From: Adhaeribacter rhizoryzae
GTDB taxonomy: Bacteria > Bacteroidota > Bacteroidia > Cytophagales > Hymenobacteraceae
Length of the DNA stretch: 64,000 nucleotides
Direction: 5' to 3'
NCBI RefSeq assembly: GCF_008629685.1
Contig: NZ_VWSF01000013.1
Location: 62,001-126,000 of the forward strand
The notes beneath the pieces were generated by a model that was not told the DNA's origin, searched no databases, and saw only the letters and a list, made by a program, of their open reading frames with translations. Positions 30,422 through 40,136 of the stretch are shown here, piece after piece; position 1 is the stretch's first letter, and every line of letters starts with the position of its first letter. A program made the translations under genes and the position numbers.

Positions 30422-31042
30422 TTATAGCACTCTTCTTACTTGTAAAAATCGCTTTTCGTAGCCCGTACTATCTACCTTGCTTATTTTTACGCCTCCCTGG
30501 CGCGTTGCAGAAGAGGCATGCACAAATTCTACGGGTTGGCCGGGTTCCGTAATAACAACCCCCACGTGTCCTGGCGTAGTATCATTTTCGTCGGTTCCGG
30601 TAAAAACAATTAAGTCGCCCTTCCGGGCTTCAGTTAAAGGTACTTCTTTCCCTTCCTGCATCAGCATAGCCGATGAATGCGGTAATTTTATGCCGTATTT
30701 TTGATAAATGTGGTAAACAAAACCGGAACAATCGAAACCCTCGCAGGTAATACCGGCTGGTAAGTAAGGCGTACCAATTAAGCTCAAGCCATAACTTACA
30801 ATGCTATCGGCCAGCAAAGCTTGTGTTATTGGCAATTTGGCCGGTTGTTTTTTCTGTTTAAATATCCGCGAAAAAAAATCACCACTTTTCTCTGGGTCAA
30901 TTCCGCCGTTCCGGCTGCTATCAGAATAAGTTTGCGGCATCTCGGAAGCCAGGTTCTCGTGCCGGATATTTTCTTTGTTCCAGAGGCCGTAGGCCAGTAA
31001 AAGTACTATTAGGCTGCCAAATATAATCCAGGCTAATTTCAT
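30422..31042 (-). CDS. NlpC/P60 family cell wall hydrolase
   Basis: Membrane-anchored cysteine peptidase of 206 residues that cleaves D-Glu-DAP-type bonds in peptidoglycan peptides. Residues 1-22 form an uncleaved or signal-anchor helix (WIIFGSLIVLLLAYGLW). The catalytic domain covers residues 85-200: the Cys in CEGFDCSGFVYHIY, the His in PGHVGVVI, and the third polar residue around FVHASSATR. A short linker rich in polar residues separates anchor and domain. No SH3 or LysM module is present, so it is the minimal form. Confidence 0.9.
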   Translation of the reverse strand: MKLAWIIFGSLIVLLLAYGLWNKENIRHENLASEMPQTYSDSSRNGGIDPEKSGDFFSRIFKQKKQPAKLPITQALLADSIVSYGLSLIGTPYLPAGITCEGFDCSGFVYHIYQKYGIKLPHSSAMLMQEGKEVPLTEARKGDLIVFTGTDENDTTPGHVGVVITEPGQPVEFVHASSATRQGGVKISKVDSTGYEKRFLQVRRVL

Positions 31043-31151
31043 TCTTATATATTTATAAAGCTTTTTCTGTTTTATGCTAAGCTGTTTATACGTATAAAAT
31101 ACAAGTTTAGCCGGAATATACGGAGCCGGATTGCGCGCAGGGGTATAAAAA

Positions 31152-31179
31152 AAATCCTGAAATATTACTTTCAGGATTT
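31152..31179 (-). terminator. terminator after kup
   Basis: AAATCCTGAAA and TTTCAGGATTT pair around TATTAC; on the minus strand a run of eight T follows. It begins 18 bp beyond the kup stop codon. Confidence 0.88.
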
Positions 31180-31196
31180 CTCGCCATATTTTAAAA

Positions 31197-33143
31197 TTAT
31201 TCTATTCGCTGCAAATCTACTTCCCGCACGGGCCTAATAATAAGCGGTACTTTTTCTACTTTAACCGAACTGGTATCGAGGCCAAACCACTTATCTTCGG
31301 AAGGGGTATATTCTTTTATATAGAAATAAGCTTCCATAATCAGTTTCTCCAGGAAGGGCAAATCATTTTCTAGTGATAAGAATTTCTCCAGTACCACAAA
31401 CCGGAAATCGCCGATAACGTTGGCTTTATTTAAAGAATCGTACCGGCTGGTTATATCCACTTCTTTATTTTTAACCAGGTTCTCAATAACTTTCCGGAAA
31501 AATAAATTAATGCGTTGTTCTACCCGGAACCCTAACCGAAAATCAATCCGGATTACATCGTTCTGGGCCAAGTGGTGCACCTTGTATTCCATGGTGTGAG
31601 GTTCGTCTACCGTATCAACGTGCACAAACCAGTAAATATCGGCCCGCTTGGGTCTTTTCTGAAATATCGAATAAATAATCTTCGATTCTATTTCGCTCTT
31701 GCGCTCCGCACTGGTCATAAAAATGAGGTGCGTCGAATATTTTGGAATAGAATTATCCTCGCTGAGTTCTTTTAAAAACTCTACATAATCTTTTAGTTTT
31801 ACGTACTCGGTTAAGCGCCGTTTAATGAAAAAGGCCCGCAACCAAATATACATTACCGAAATTAAAGCTAAACCTAAAGCCACCGAAACCCAACCACCGT
31901 GCGGAAATTTAATAAGATTAGCTACCAGAAATGATATTTCGATGCTCAGGTACACTGCTAAAAACGAGAATACGGCCAGCTTCGAAAACTTTTTCAGGTA
32001 AAGGTAATAACTCAGCAAAATGGTTGTGGCCAACATGGTAATGGTAATAGATAAGCCGTAAGCCGCTTCCATATTAGCCGATTCGCGGAAATAGAGCACC
32101 ACCACCACGCAGCCCAGCCACAGCAGCCGATTAATACTGGGTACATACAATTGCCCTTTAACATTGGTAGGGTAAATAAGCCGCACTTTGGGCCACATAT
32201 TCAGCCGGATGGCTTCGCTGATTAAGGTGAAAGAGCCCGTAATTAAGGCCTGGCTGGCAATGATGGCCGCAATAGTAGCTATGGTAATGCCAATAAATAA
32301 AAACCACTCCGGCATAATTGCATAAAACGGGTTGTTATTTTCGGCTAGCGTATCGCCCACGTGCAGGGTAAGCCAGGCACCTTGGCCAAAATAATTAAGC
32401 AGCAAACAGGTTTTTACAAAAATCCAGCTAATGCGAATATTGCCCCGGCCGCAATGGCCCAGGTCCGAATACAAAGCTTCGGCACCAGTTGTACACAGAA
32501 AAACGGCTCCCAGCAACCAAAAGCCACCCGGGAAATTGTACAGCAACTGGTAAGCGTAATACGGATTTATTGCTTTTAATACTTCCGGGTGGTGCAGAAT
32601 ATTTATGAAGCCCAGCGTACCCAGCATTAAAAACCAAACCAGCATAATGGGGCCGAAGGTTTTACCAACAATTTGAGTACCAAAACTCTGGAGTAAAAAC
32701 AGCACCGTTAAAATTCCTATAACAATAGGCACCGTAGGAATATCGGGGTATAGCAAGCGTAAACCTTCAACGGCCGAAGAAACCGAAATAGGCGGGGTAA
32801 TAATGCCATCGGCCAGCAAAGCGCTACCCCCAATAATTGCCGGTATGGTTAGCCATTTGGCTTTACGCCGGACCAACGTATAAAGCGAAAAAATGCCGCC
32901 TTCACCTTTGTTATCGGCTCGTAAAGTTAAAATTACGTACTTGAAGGTGGTTTGCAGCGTTAAGGTCCAGAAAATACAGGATATTCCGCCGTAAATAAGA
33001 TCTAAGTTTATGATTTTGCCTCCTCCCAGAATAATGGCTTTCATTACGTAAAGCGGAGAAGTGCCTATATCGCCGTAAATAATGCCTAACGATATAAGTA
33101 AACCGGCGGTAGAAACCCGGTGTGCAGTTTGATTACCTGACAT
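31197..33143 (-). CDS. kup: KUP/HAK/KT family potassium uptake protein
   Basis: Proton-coupled potassium importer in the inner membrane. The N-terminus LGIIYGDIGTSPLYVMKAI is the diagnostic KUP signature, followed by about twelve membrane helices to residue 440. DNKGEGGIFSLYTLVRR and EALYSDLGHCGRGNIRISW, the second with conserved acidic and glycine residues, are family motifs. The last 200 residues form the soluble cytoplasmic domain. At 648 residues the length is normal. A TACCTTTG box on the minus strand (33172-33165) lies 22 bp before the ATG. Confidence 0.95.
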   Translation of the reverse strand: MSGNQTAHRVSTAGLLISLGIIYGDIGTSPLYVMKAIILGGGKIINLDLIYGGISCIFWTLTLQTTFKYVILTLRADNKGEGGIFSLYTLVRRKAKWLTIPAIIGGSALLADGIITPPISVSSAVEGLRLLYPDIPTVPIVIGILTVLFLLQSFGTQIVGKTFGPIMLVWFLMLGTLGFINILHHPEVLKAINPYYAYQLLYNFPGGFWLLGAVFLCTTGAEALYSDLGHCGRGNIRISWIFVKTCLLLNYFGQGAWLTLHVGDTLAENNNPFYAIMPEWFLFIGITIATIAAIIASQALITGSFTLISEAIRLNMWPKVRLIYPTNVKGQLYVPSINRLLWLGCVVVVLYFRESANMEAAYGLSITITMLATTILLSYYLYLKKFSKLAVFSFLAVYLSIEISFLVANLIKFPHGGWVSVALGLALISVMYIWLRAFFIKRRLTEYVKLKDYVEFLKELSEDNSIPKYSTHLIFMTSAERKSEIESKIIYSIFQKRPKRADIYWFVHVDTVDEPHTMEYKVHHLAQNDVIRIDFRLGFRVEQRINLFFRKVIENLVKNKEVDITSRYDSLNKANVIGDFRFVVLEKFLSLENDLPFLEKLIMEAYFYIKEYTPSEDKWFGLDTSSVKVEKVPLIIRPVREVDLQRIE

Positions 33144-33164
33144 TTAAAATTTAAAAAATTTCGC

Positions 33165-33172
33165 CAAAGGTA
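33165..33172 (-). promoter_or_regulatory. -7 box of kup
   Basis: Minus-strand TACCTTTG is an exact match to TAnnTTTG, 22 bp from the kup start. No distal TTTG at the standard distance was found. Confidence 0.5.
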
Positions 33173-33307
33173 TAACAGAAATATTGATTTAGGTATGTTT
33201 AAGCTATTAAATCTTACCGGTTAATACTATTAAATGAATGGTGGATAAATTAGGTGCTAACTAATGTAAAATAGCGTTTTGCAGAAATAATATACCGGCA
33301 CAAAACA

Positions 33308-33344
33308 AAAGAGCAAAAGCAGGTTAAAGGTGCTTTTGCTCTTT
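33308..33344 (-). terminator. terminator after the FKBP isomerase gene
   Basis: AAAGAGCAAAAGCA and TGCTTTTGCTCTTT form a 14-bp perfect stem around a 9-nt loop, with T-rich sequence on the minus strand. Confidence 0.87.
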
Positions 33345-33372
33345 GGGGTAATTATATTTTAGGTTTAAACTA

Positions 33373-33993
33373 TTAATTAACCGATAATAATTCTACGTCG
33401 AATATAAGGGTCGCATTCGGGCCAATATCGTCGCCGGCACCCTGGGCACCATAAGCCAGGTTAGAAGGTAAAAACAAGCGCCATTTGGCACCTTCCTGCA
33501 TTTGCATCAGCGCTTCCGTCCAGCCCGAGATTACCCCATTTACGGGGAATGTAGCCGGCTGGCCTCTTTCGTACGAGCTGTCGAATACGGTGCCATCAAT
33601 TAAGGTACCGTGGTAATGTGTAGTAACTTTATCGGTGCGGCCGGGTGTTTTGCCGGTGCCTTCGCGCAATACCATATATTGTAAACCACTCGGTAAAGTA
33701 ACTACGCCTTCGCGGTTTTTATTTTCGGCCAGAAAAGCTTCGCCTTCCTGTTGGTTAATTTCACCTTCCCGGCTGTGCGTAGATGCCTGCCGCGATTGCA
33801 TTAATTGCTGCAATTCCATCATGGCCTCCTGCACTTCGTCCTGGTTCAGTTCCGATTTGGTGCCACTCATGGCTTCTTTCATCCCCTGAATAAATATATC
33901 CGGATTTATTTCAAGTCCTTGCTTTTGGAAATTAGCAGCCATGTCGCGACCAATAATATAACTGATGCGATCTTTAAGGTTCTTTGTTCTCAT
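33373..33993 (-). CDS. FKBP-type peptidyl-prolyl cis-trans isomerase
   Basis: Prolyl isomerase/chaperone of 206 residues. Residues 1-80 form the helical FkpA/Mip-type dimerisation region (RISYIIGRDMAANFQKQG). Residues 105-206 form the FKBP domain with VTTHYHGTLIDGTVFDSSY, PATFPVNGVISGWTEAL, and LPSNLAYGAQGAGDDIGPNA, all key binding-pocket segments. Unlike FkpA or Mip it has no signal peptide, so it should act in the cytoplasm unless the start is further upstream; no such start is seen. It is monocistronic. Confidence 0.92.
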   Translation of the reverse strand: MRTKNLKDRISYIIGRDMAANFQKQGLEINPDIFIQGMKEAMSGTKSELNQDEVQEAMMELQQLMQSRQASTHSREGEINQQEGEAFLAENKNREGVVTLPSGLQYMVLREGTGKTPGRTDKVTTHYHGTLIDGTVFDSSYERGQPATFPVNGVISGWTEALMQMQEGAKWRLFLPSNLAYGAQGAGDDIGPNATLIFDVELLSVN

Positions 33994-34399
33994 AGTTTTG
34001 GTAAAAAAATAATGTTTGTGTTTTCTGAATCGGCGCCAATATAGAGTAAATAATTAAATCCTGGCCCAGTTGTTCAACGCAAAGGATTAATTGAAGTTGT
34101 ACTGCAATCTGGCAAGATGATAATCCAGCATATTAAAATTGATTATTCAGGATGTTAAGTATTGATGTAAATTATGTATTGTTAATATCTGATTATTAGT
34201 GCCTTAATAACTGAAAATATATTTAAGTATTTAGAGAATATTCAACTTACAAATTGGAATCTCTGCTAAAACGTTGTTGCATTTTGAGCCTTTATCTTTA
34301 CTGTTATTTAAATAGTGAATTAATTATTAAGCATGCCAGGAACAATATTTTTTCCGTAAACACGAAAGAAGAGGTTAGCTTGAGTTACCTCGTAAAAAA
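33994..34399. other. intergenic region, nothing definite
   Basis: About 400 bp upstream of the FKBP gene. A plus-strand TATCTTTA (near 34289) could be a promoter box leading into the hairpin at 34400, but no ORF or distal element supports a transcript. Confidence 0.45.
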
Positions 34400-34434
34400 G
34401 CGAGGACCACTTTCATGCTGAAAGTGGCCCTCGC
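34400..34434 (-). terminator. terminator of the small membrane peptide gene
   Basis: GCGAGGACCACTTT pairs with AAAGTGGCCCTCGC with one mismatch around CATGCTG. The minus strand continues with six T, so it terminates the leftward ORF at 34454-34582. Confidence 0.85.
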
Positions 34435-34453
34435 CTTTTAATAATGGTGTATT

Positions 34454-34582
34454 TTACAAATAAAGATGAATTTCTTCATCCGCAAAATTTAATTGTATGT
34501 CTTCGGGGGTTATCCAAACTTTTACCAGATAACCTAAGGTACCTAAAACCAGCAGGGAGGATAGTGTAGTATATTTTTTCAT
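34454..34582 (-). CDS. small single-pass membrane peptide (42 residues)
   Basis: ATG at 34582 opens a 42-codon ORF beginning MKKYTTLSSLLVLGTLGYLV, a basic tip and a hydrophobic segment of about 16 residues. The acidic tail contains TPEDIQLNFADEEIH. It is unrecognised. A dedicated terminator 20 bp beyond the stop and a 200-bp gap from icmF argue that it is a real, separately expressed gene. The hydrophobic segment could be a membrane anchor or an uncleaved signal. Confidence 0.5.
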   Translation of the reverse strand: MKKYTTLSSLLVLGTLGYLVKVWITPEDIQLNFADEEIHLYL

Positions 34583-34784
34583 AAAAGCAGCGATTTAACT
34601 GTTACTAATATAACGAAAAAAACTGCTACTTGTTGAATTATGATGTTATCAATTTGTTAATTTCGAAATAATTGAATAGCTAAACGGGTTTATTTAAAGT
34701 TTTACTAAGAATAAGCTAAACACTTGAAATATTGTAGCTTATAAGCCAGCCTCAAGTACTGCTTTAAGTGAGTTTACCTTGAGT

Positions 34785-37700
34785 TTACATATTCCGCCGG
34801 TATTGCCCGCCCACTTGAAATAAGGCATGCGTGATCTGGCCGAGCGAGCAGCATTTTACCGTTTCCATTAATTCTGCAAAAATATTGCCATTGGTAATAG
34901 CAACTTGTTTTAACCGTTTTAAAACGGCTTCCTGCTCATCGGCGTGCTGTTGGTGTAACTGGTGCAGCATTTTAATCTGGTATTGCTTTTCTTCTTCGGT
35001 AGCTCTAATTACTTCGGCCGGAATAACGGTAGGAGAGCCTTTGCTGCTCAAAAAAGTATTAACGCCTATTATCGGGTATTCGCCGGTATGTTTCAGGGTT
35101 TCGTAATAAAGGCTTTCTTCCTGTATTTTGCCGCGTTGGTACATGGTTTCCATGGCGCCTAATACGCCGCCCCGTTCCGAAATTCTATCAAACTCCAGCA
35201 GTACGGCTTCTTCTACCAAGTCGGTTAGTTCTTCAATTATAAACGAGCCTTGCAGCGGGTTTTCGTTTTTAGCCAAACCCAGTTCCCGGTTAATAATTAA
35301 CTGAATAGCCATGGCCCGGCGCACCGATTCCTCGGTAGGTGTAGTTATGGCTTCGTCGTAAGCATTGGTGTGTAAAGAGTTGCAGTTGTCGTAAATGGCG
35401 TAAAGGGCCTGCAACGTTGTCCGGATGTCGTTAAAATCTATTTCCTGGGCATGGAGCGAGCGACCGGAGGTTTGAATGTGATATTTAAGCATTTGCGACC
35501 GTGCGTTGGCGCCGTATTTCAGTTTCATGGCTTTGGCCCAAATACGCCGTGCTACGCGCCCGATTACCGCATATTCCGGATCAATACCGTTGGAGAAGAA
35601 AAACGATAGGTTAGGGGCAAAGGCATTAATATCCATGCCCCGGCTCACATAATATTCTACAAAAGTAAAGCCATTAGCCAAGGTAAAAGCTAGTTGGGAA
35701 ATAGGGTTGGCGCCGGCCTCGGCAATGTGGTAACCCGAAATAGAAACCGAGTAGAAATTCCGGACGTTTTGATCGATGAAATATTGCTGCACATCGCCCA
35801 TGAGCCGCAACGAAAACTCCGTACTGAATATACAGGTATTTTGGGCCTGGTCTTCTTTCAGAATATCAGCCTGAACGGTACCACGTACCGCAGCTAACGT
35901 TTTGGCTTTTATTTCCTGGTAAATGGCGGGCGGTAAAACCTGATCGCCGGTTACACCCAGCAGCATTAAGCCCAAACCATTATTTCCTGCGGGTAATTCG
36001 CCTTGGTAGTGCGGCCGCTCCTGGTTTTTAGCCCGGAATATTTCGTCTATTTTTTTATGAATATCTTCTTCTAACCCGTTCTGTTTAATATACAATTCGC
36101 ACTGCTGATCAATGGCGGCATTCATGAAAAAAGCGGTTAGAATAGCCGCCGGGCCATTAATGGTCATGGAAACAGAAGTGAGCGGATCGGCAAGGTTAAA
36201 ACCTGAGTAAAGTTTCTTAGCATCATCTAAGCAGCAAACCGAAACGCCCGAGTTGCCAATTTTGCCGTAAATATCGGGCCGGTGATCCGGGTCTTCGCCG
36301 TAAAGAGTAACCGAATCGAAAGCAGTTGATAAGCGCTTGGCCGGCATGGCTAAACTTACGTAATGGAAACGGCGGTTGGTGCGTTCAGGGCCGCCTTCGC
36401 CGGCAAACATCCGGGTTGGGTCTTCGCCTTCGCGCTTAAACGGGAATACGCCAGCCGTATACGGAAATTCGCCGGGAACATTTTCTTGCAGGTTCCACTT
36501 CAATAGATCACCCCAAGCCTGGTAGCGGGGCAGGGCTATTTTAGGAATATCGAGTTGCGACAGCGAACGGGTATGGGTTTTAATCTTCAGTTCTTTATCG
36601 CGCACCCGGAATACAAAATAATCGTCCTGGTAAGCTTTTACTTTATCGGGCCATTTTTCCAATAATTTTCTATTTTGCCCATCTAGTTGTAAGCTTTGTT
36701 CGTGGTAAGCTTCCTCTAATTGCTTTAGCAGTTGTTCCTTGTTTTCCAGCGGGAGCCCGTTAATGGCTTCTTTCGATTTTTTTAGTCCGTAAAGGCGTTG
36801 AGCAATTTCCGCCTGGGCTTTTACCCATTTATCGTAGTTCCGGTTGGTTTCCGATATTTCAGATAAGTAGCGGGTGCGGCTGGGCGGTATAATGTATAAT
36901 TTTTCAGATTGTTCTGTTGAAGCCAGAATATTAGATTCGAAATTCAGATTATTTTTTTCGCTTAATATTTTTAGCGTAGCCCGGTAAAGCTGGTTCATGC
37001 CGGGGTCGTTGAACTGAGAAGCAATGGTGCCAAAAACTGGAATTTCTTCGTCGGGTGTTTCCCAGAGTTGGTGGTTGCGCTTATATTGTTTTTTTACATC
37101 GCGCAACGCATCTAAGGCCCCACGCTTGTCAAATTTATTTAAGGCAATAATATCGGCAAAGTCCAGCATGTCAATTTTTTCGAGCTGGGTAGCCGCGCCG
37201 TATTCCGGCGTCATCACGTACAAACTTAAATCCGAGTGTTCTACAATTTCGGTATCAGACTGACCTATACCGGAGGTTTCTAATATTATTAAATCAAAAT
37301 TGGCCAATTTTACAATATCTACCGCATCTTGCACGTACCGCGATAAAGCTAAATTCGATTGCCGGGTAGCCAGCGAACGCATATACACCCGCTCGTTGCT
37401 AATGGCGTTCATTCGGATGCGATCGCCGAGCAAGGCGCCTCCGGTTTTGCGTTTCGAGGGGTCCACCGAAATAATGGCTACCGTTTTCTCCGGAAAATCG
37501 TGTAAAAACCGCCGTACCAGTTCATCTACCAACGACGATTTACCTGAACCGCCCGTACCGGTTATACCCAGGACGGGAGTTGTTCGTTGTTCGTTATTCG
37601 TTAATCGTTGGTCGATATTGTTTATTAGTTGGGCTTTAATCGCTTCGTAATCTTCCGGGAAATTCTCAGCTGCGGATATTAAGCGGGCAATTGCTTTTGC

Positions 37701-38192
37701 CTCTTTTTGCTGCAAATAATTTACTTCGCCATTCAGGTTTTTGCCGGTCGGGAAATCGCATTGCTGCAGCATGTCGTTAATCATGCCTTGTAATCCCATG
37801 GCCCGGCCATCATCCGGCGAGTAAATGCGCGTAATGCCGTAAGCTTGCAATTCAGCAATTTCGGAAGGTAATATTACGCCGCCGCCACCGCCAAATATTT
37901 TTATGTGGCCGCAGCCGCGTTGCTGCAACAGATCGTGCATGTATTTAAAAAATTCGAGGTGCCCGCCCTGGTACGAAGTAATGGCTATGGCCTGTACGTC
38001 TTCCTGTATGGCACAATCCACAATCTCCTGCACCGAACGGTTATGGCCCAAATGAATTACCTCCGCCCCGGAAGCCTGAATAATGCGGCGCATAATATTA
38101 ATGGCGGCATCGTGCCCATCGAACAAAGAAGCAGCCGTTACAATACGAATTTGGTTTTGGGGTTTGTAGACCTCGGTTTTAGTTGTTTGCAT
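34785..38192 (-). CDS. icmF: fused isobutyryl-CoA mutase IcmF (B12-binding, G-protein chaperone and mutase domains)
   Basis: Adenosylcobalamin-dependent carbon-skeleton mutase interconverting isobutyryl- and butyryl-CoA. The 1135 residues are arranged as in IcmF. Residues 1-140 are the B12 domain ([15 protein letters not shown] with the cobalt-ligand His). Residues 205-450 are the MeaI-like GTPase chaperone ([40 protein letters not shown]). Residues 560-1100 are the mutase barrel with the IcmF-type [16 protein letters not shown] rather than the methylmalonyl-CoA mutase signature. A 35-bp array of 7-mers is built into the linker before the P-loop. Isobutyryl-CoA is the expected substrate; pivalyl- or isovaleryl-CoA are alternatives. 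Confidence 0.92.
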   Translation of the reverse strand: MQTTKTEVYKPQNQIRIVTAASLFDGHDAAINIMRRIIQASGAEVIHLGHNRSVQEIVDCAIQEDVQAIAITSYQGGHLEFFKYMHDLLQQRGCGHIKIFGGGGGVILPSEIAELQAYGITRIYSPDDGRAMGLQGMINDMLQQCDFPTGKNLNGEVNYLQQKEAKAIARLISAAENFPEDYEAIKAQLINNIDQRLTNNEQRTTPVLGITGTGGSGKSSLVDELVRRFLHDFPEKTVAIISVDPSKRKTGGALLGDRIRMNAISNERVYMRSLATRQSNLALSRYVQDAVDIVKLANFDLIILETSGIGQSDTEIVEHSDLSLYVMTPEYGAATQLEKIDMLDFADIIALNKFDKRGALDALRDVKKQYKRNHQLWETPDEEIPVFGTIASQFNDPGMNQLYRATLKILSEKNNLNFESNILASTEQSEKLYIIPPSRTRYLSEISETNRNYDKWVKAQAEIAQRLYGLKKSKEAINGLPLENKEQLLKQLEEAYHEQSLQLDGQNRKLLEKWPDKVKAYQDDYFVFRVRDKELKIKTHTRSLSQLDIPKIALPRYQAWGDLLKWNLQENVPGEFPYTAGVFPFKREGEDPTRMFAGEGGPERTNRRFHYVSLAMPAKRLSTAFDSVTLYGEDPDHRPDIYGKIGNSGVSVCCLDDAKKLYSGFNLADPLTSVSMTINGPAAILTAFFMNAAIDQQCELYIKQNGLEEDIHKKIDEIFRAKNQERPHYQGELPAGNNGLGLMLLGVTGDQVLPPAIYQEIKAKTLAAVRGTVQADILKEDQAQNTCIFSTEFSLRLMGDVQQYFIDQNVRNFYSVSISGYHIAEAGANPISQLAFTLANGFTFVEYYVSRGMDINAFAPNLSFFFSNGIDPEYAVIGRVARRIWAKAMKLKYGANARSQMLKYHIQTSGRSLHAQEIDFNDIRTTLQALYAIYDNCNSLHTNAYDEAITTPTEESVRRAMAIQLIINRELGLAKNENPLQGSFIIEELTDLVEEAVLLEFDRISERGGVLGAMETMYQRGKIQEESLYYETLKHTGEYPIIGVNTFLSSKGSPTVIPAEVIRATEEEKQYQIKMLHQLHQQHADEQEAVLKRLKQVAITNGNIFAELMETVKCCSLGQITHALFQVGGQYRRNM
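37580..37614. repeat. five 7-mer repeats inside the icmF linker
   Basis: On the plus strand the units are TTGTTCG, TTGTTCG, TTATTCG, TTAATCG and TTGGTCG in tandem. They encode about 12 residues ([12 protein letters not shown]) of icmF near residues 193-205, between the B12 domain and the P-loop, without breaking the frame. Confidence 0.7.
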
Positions 38193-38717
38193 ACAGGAAA
38201 ACAGGGTAAATACTTATTCGGGCGAAGATAACTAAAAATATCAGCACCTATTTTTATCTAAACGCACCTGCCCGAATTTTGATTATGCTGTTTATATAAA
38301 TAGCTTATTTACTGTTTTATTTCGGTTTAGCTACCCTCAACTAATATTTTACAGGCATTGGAAAAGAAAAAATATTTATGTAAATTAATTTCTGAATTAT
38401 TAAGAACTGCCATTACGCAAAAGTTTAAATAATAGAAGGTTAAATAGATATTTCTGTCATTCAGGAGGAAACTTGTTAGCAAATCACGAACAAGTTTCCT
38501 CCTGAATGACAGATGTAGGCTTCAAAGACTTATAGAAAGTACACAATTTAAATTTTGCGTAACAGCAGTTAAATATTAAAAGCTAATTAATAAGCATTTA
38601 GCCGCTGAAGGCTTAAGTATTTGAAAATATTTACCCTTGGTTTACCGGTTAAATTAAGTATTTAATGCCGGTGATTTTTGCTGCTTACTTGATTTTCTAA
38701 AACGTAAATATTAAATC
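38193..38717. other. intergenic region holding a repeat element
   Basis: About 525 bp between divergent icmF and the L,D-transpeptidase-like gene. The middle third is the hairpin-type element at 38405-38570. The flanks are AT-rich and should contain both promoters; no ORF is supported. Confidence 0.55.
38405..38570. mobile_element. MITE-like repeat element with a 24-bp perfect internal palindrome
   Basis: Outer inverted repeats AACTGCCATTACGCAAAA and TTTTGCGTAACAGCAGTT begin and end the element; the next bases also pair. The centre holds two perfectly complementary 24-bp arms (38454-38477 and 38489-38512, containing GTCATTCAGGAGGAAAC) around an 11-nt loop. Size about 166 bp, no ORF. A degenerate relative lies at 8222-8372. 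No target duplication is evident. Confidence 0.65.
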
Positions 38718-39320
38718 ATGGCGGTACCAGTTCCTGCTGCAAAACCCCGGCTCTCTTCGGGCCAGTTACAAAACCTGATTACGGGTTTTCAAATAGATCG
38801 TGAAAAGCATCCTTTAGTGGTTGTGGGCATCCGGGGATATTACCTAAATACGCTGGGAAAGCCCGGCGAAAACGACAGGGGCATTTACGACGATGCCCTG
38901 TTTATCGATTCGCCGTTTGTAACGGCTTCTTTTAACGCTAATACTGATCCTTCGGTGTTCCGGAAAGGTATTGGCAAGCAGGATCGCAAAGGAATAGCGC
39001 GCCTTAAACCAGGTTTATGGCTGGCCCATTCTTTTGGTTTGCACAAAAATAAATACATGGCTTTAATTCAGTGCATGGGGCAAGTAACGGTAATCCGCGA
39101 TGGCAACCCCGATTATGAAGATACCGGCAGCTTTGGTATTAATATTCATAAAGGCGGCTACAATACTACTTCCAGTTTAGGGTGCCAAACCATTCATCCG
39201 GCCCAATGGGAAAGCTTTATTAACTTAGCCAAAGACCAAGCAGTAAGATTGTTCCGGAGTAAATGGAATAAAAACTGTATTCCGTATATATTAATGGAAA
39301 ATACCGGCCAGCTTGTTTAG
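38718..39320 (+). CDS. uncharacterised protein with an L,D-transpeptidase-like motif
   Basis: Protein of 200 residues, no signal peptide. The segment [20 protein letters not shown] (around residues 146-165) resembles the YkuD L,D-transpeptidase active site, in which His and Cys lie in a H...G...S-x-G-C motif. Upstream, [14 protein letters not shown] and DDALFI resemble the beta-strand core of that fold. Similar stand-alone proteins occur near phage lysis genes, but no phage genes are present here. The lack of a signal peptide is unusual for a cell-wall enzyme. Enzymatic activity is inferred from the motif only. Confidence 0.55.
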   Translation: MAVPVPAAKPRLSSGQLQNLITGFQIDREKHPLVVVGIRGYYLNTLGKPGENDRGIYDDALFIDSPFVTASFNANTDPSVFRKGIGKQDRKGIARLKPGLWLAHSFGLHKNKYMALIQCMGQVTVIRDGNPDYEDTGSFGINIHKGGYNTTSSLGCQTIHPAQWESFINLAKDQAVRLFRSKWNKNCIPYILMENTGQLV

Positions 39321-39333
39321 TTAACTCCTGTTA

Positions 39334-39900
39334 TTAACTCTCGGCTTTAAAATTTTCTTTTGTATTTTCCTCCCGTTTTGCCATGGTATCGAGCACTTTT
39401 TCGGGGTGCACATCTTCGGCTAGTTCATCAATTTCCGGGTCGGCTGATTCCGGAATTTCCATTTTTTGCGCAATTGCCCGTATCAAAGTTATTAGCCGGG
39501 TAATTTCGTGTTCCGACAACAAGCTAACTTGTAAATCCAAATCGGCGCGTTTATCGGCTTGGGCGGCCATCCGGTTCTGGCTAATTAAAACAAACGTCGA
39601 TAAAAATATTGCCTCCACCGAAGCAAACATGGCCAGAACTACGAAGGAGGGATCGAATGGTTTAAGGCTTACCCAGCCCAAGTTAATAATTATCCAGGAG
39701 CCAAACAGCACCAGGTGAATGTATACAAAAGCCATGCTGCCGGTAAATCGGGTAACGGTATCGGCAATGCGGGTTTCTAATTTTCGGTTTTTATCTTCTT
39801 GCTGCTGTCTGTCTAATAATGCCTGAATATTGCGTTCTACAATCTGCGCCATGCGCGGCGAAGAAGCAGGGCGTTGGGATGATTGTGATTGATTCTTCAT
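39334..39900 (-). CDS. DUF1003 domain-containing membrane protein
   Basis: Protein of 188 residues with two central membrane segments (about residues 55-75 and 85-106; FVYIHLVLFGSWIIINLGW and FVVLAMFASVEAIFLSTFV). Before them lies ALLDRQQQEDKNRKLETRIADTVTRFTGS, and after them ISQNRMAAQADKRADLDLQVS; both are the hallmark of DUF1003. The C-terminal 80 residues are helical and charged. The family is widespread; its function is unknown. It converges on the preceding gene with 13 bp between stops. Confidence 0.88.
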   Translation of the reverse strand: MKNQSQSSQRPASSPRMAQIVERNIQALLDRQQQEDKNRKLETRIADTVTRFTGSMAFVYIHLVLFGSWIIINLGWVSLKPFDPSFVVLAMFASVEAIFLSTFVLISQNRMAAQADKRADLDLQVSLLSEHEITRLITLIRAIAQKMEIPESADPEIDELAEDVHPEKVLDTMAKREENTKENFKAES

Positions 39901-40109
39901 AAAAATTTATTTGGGAATTATACGAAGCCGACTAATCTGTGATCAACCGAAAACATAATTTTGAGAATCTATTTTACACGGAATAATTTGCAGAAAGCGA
40001 TCTTGGGATTAAGTATTCTGATCCAAAGGCACTAATATTTTCAAAAAAAATAATCAGGCAGGGGAATTTCGCCGCTTTATTTTAATACTATAATTAAAAG
40101 CAGAATTCT

Positions 40110-40117
40110 TACCTTTG
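40110..40117 (+). promoter_or_regulatory. -7 box of lepA
   Basis: TACCTTTG matches TAnnTTTG exactly and ends 19 nt before the lepA ATG, so the leader is very short. Confidence 0.5.
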
Positions 40118-40136
40118 TATTTCGTATAAAGCTAGT

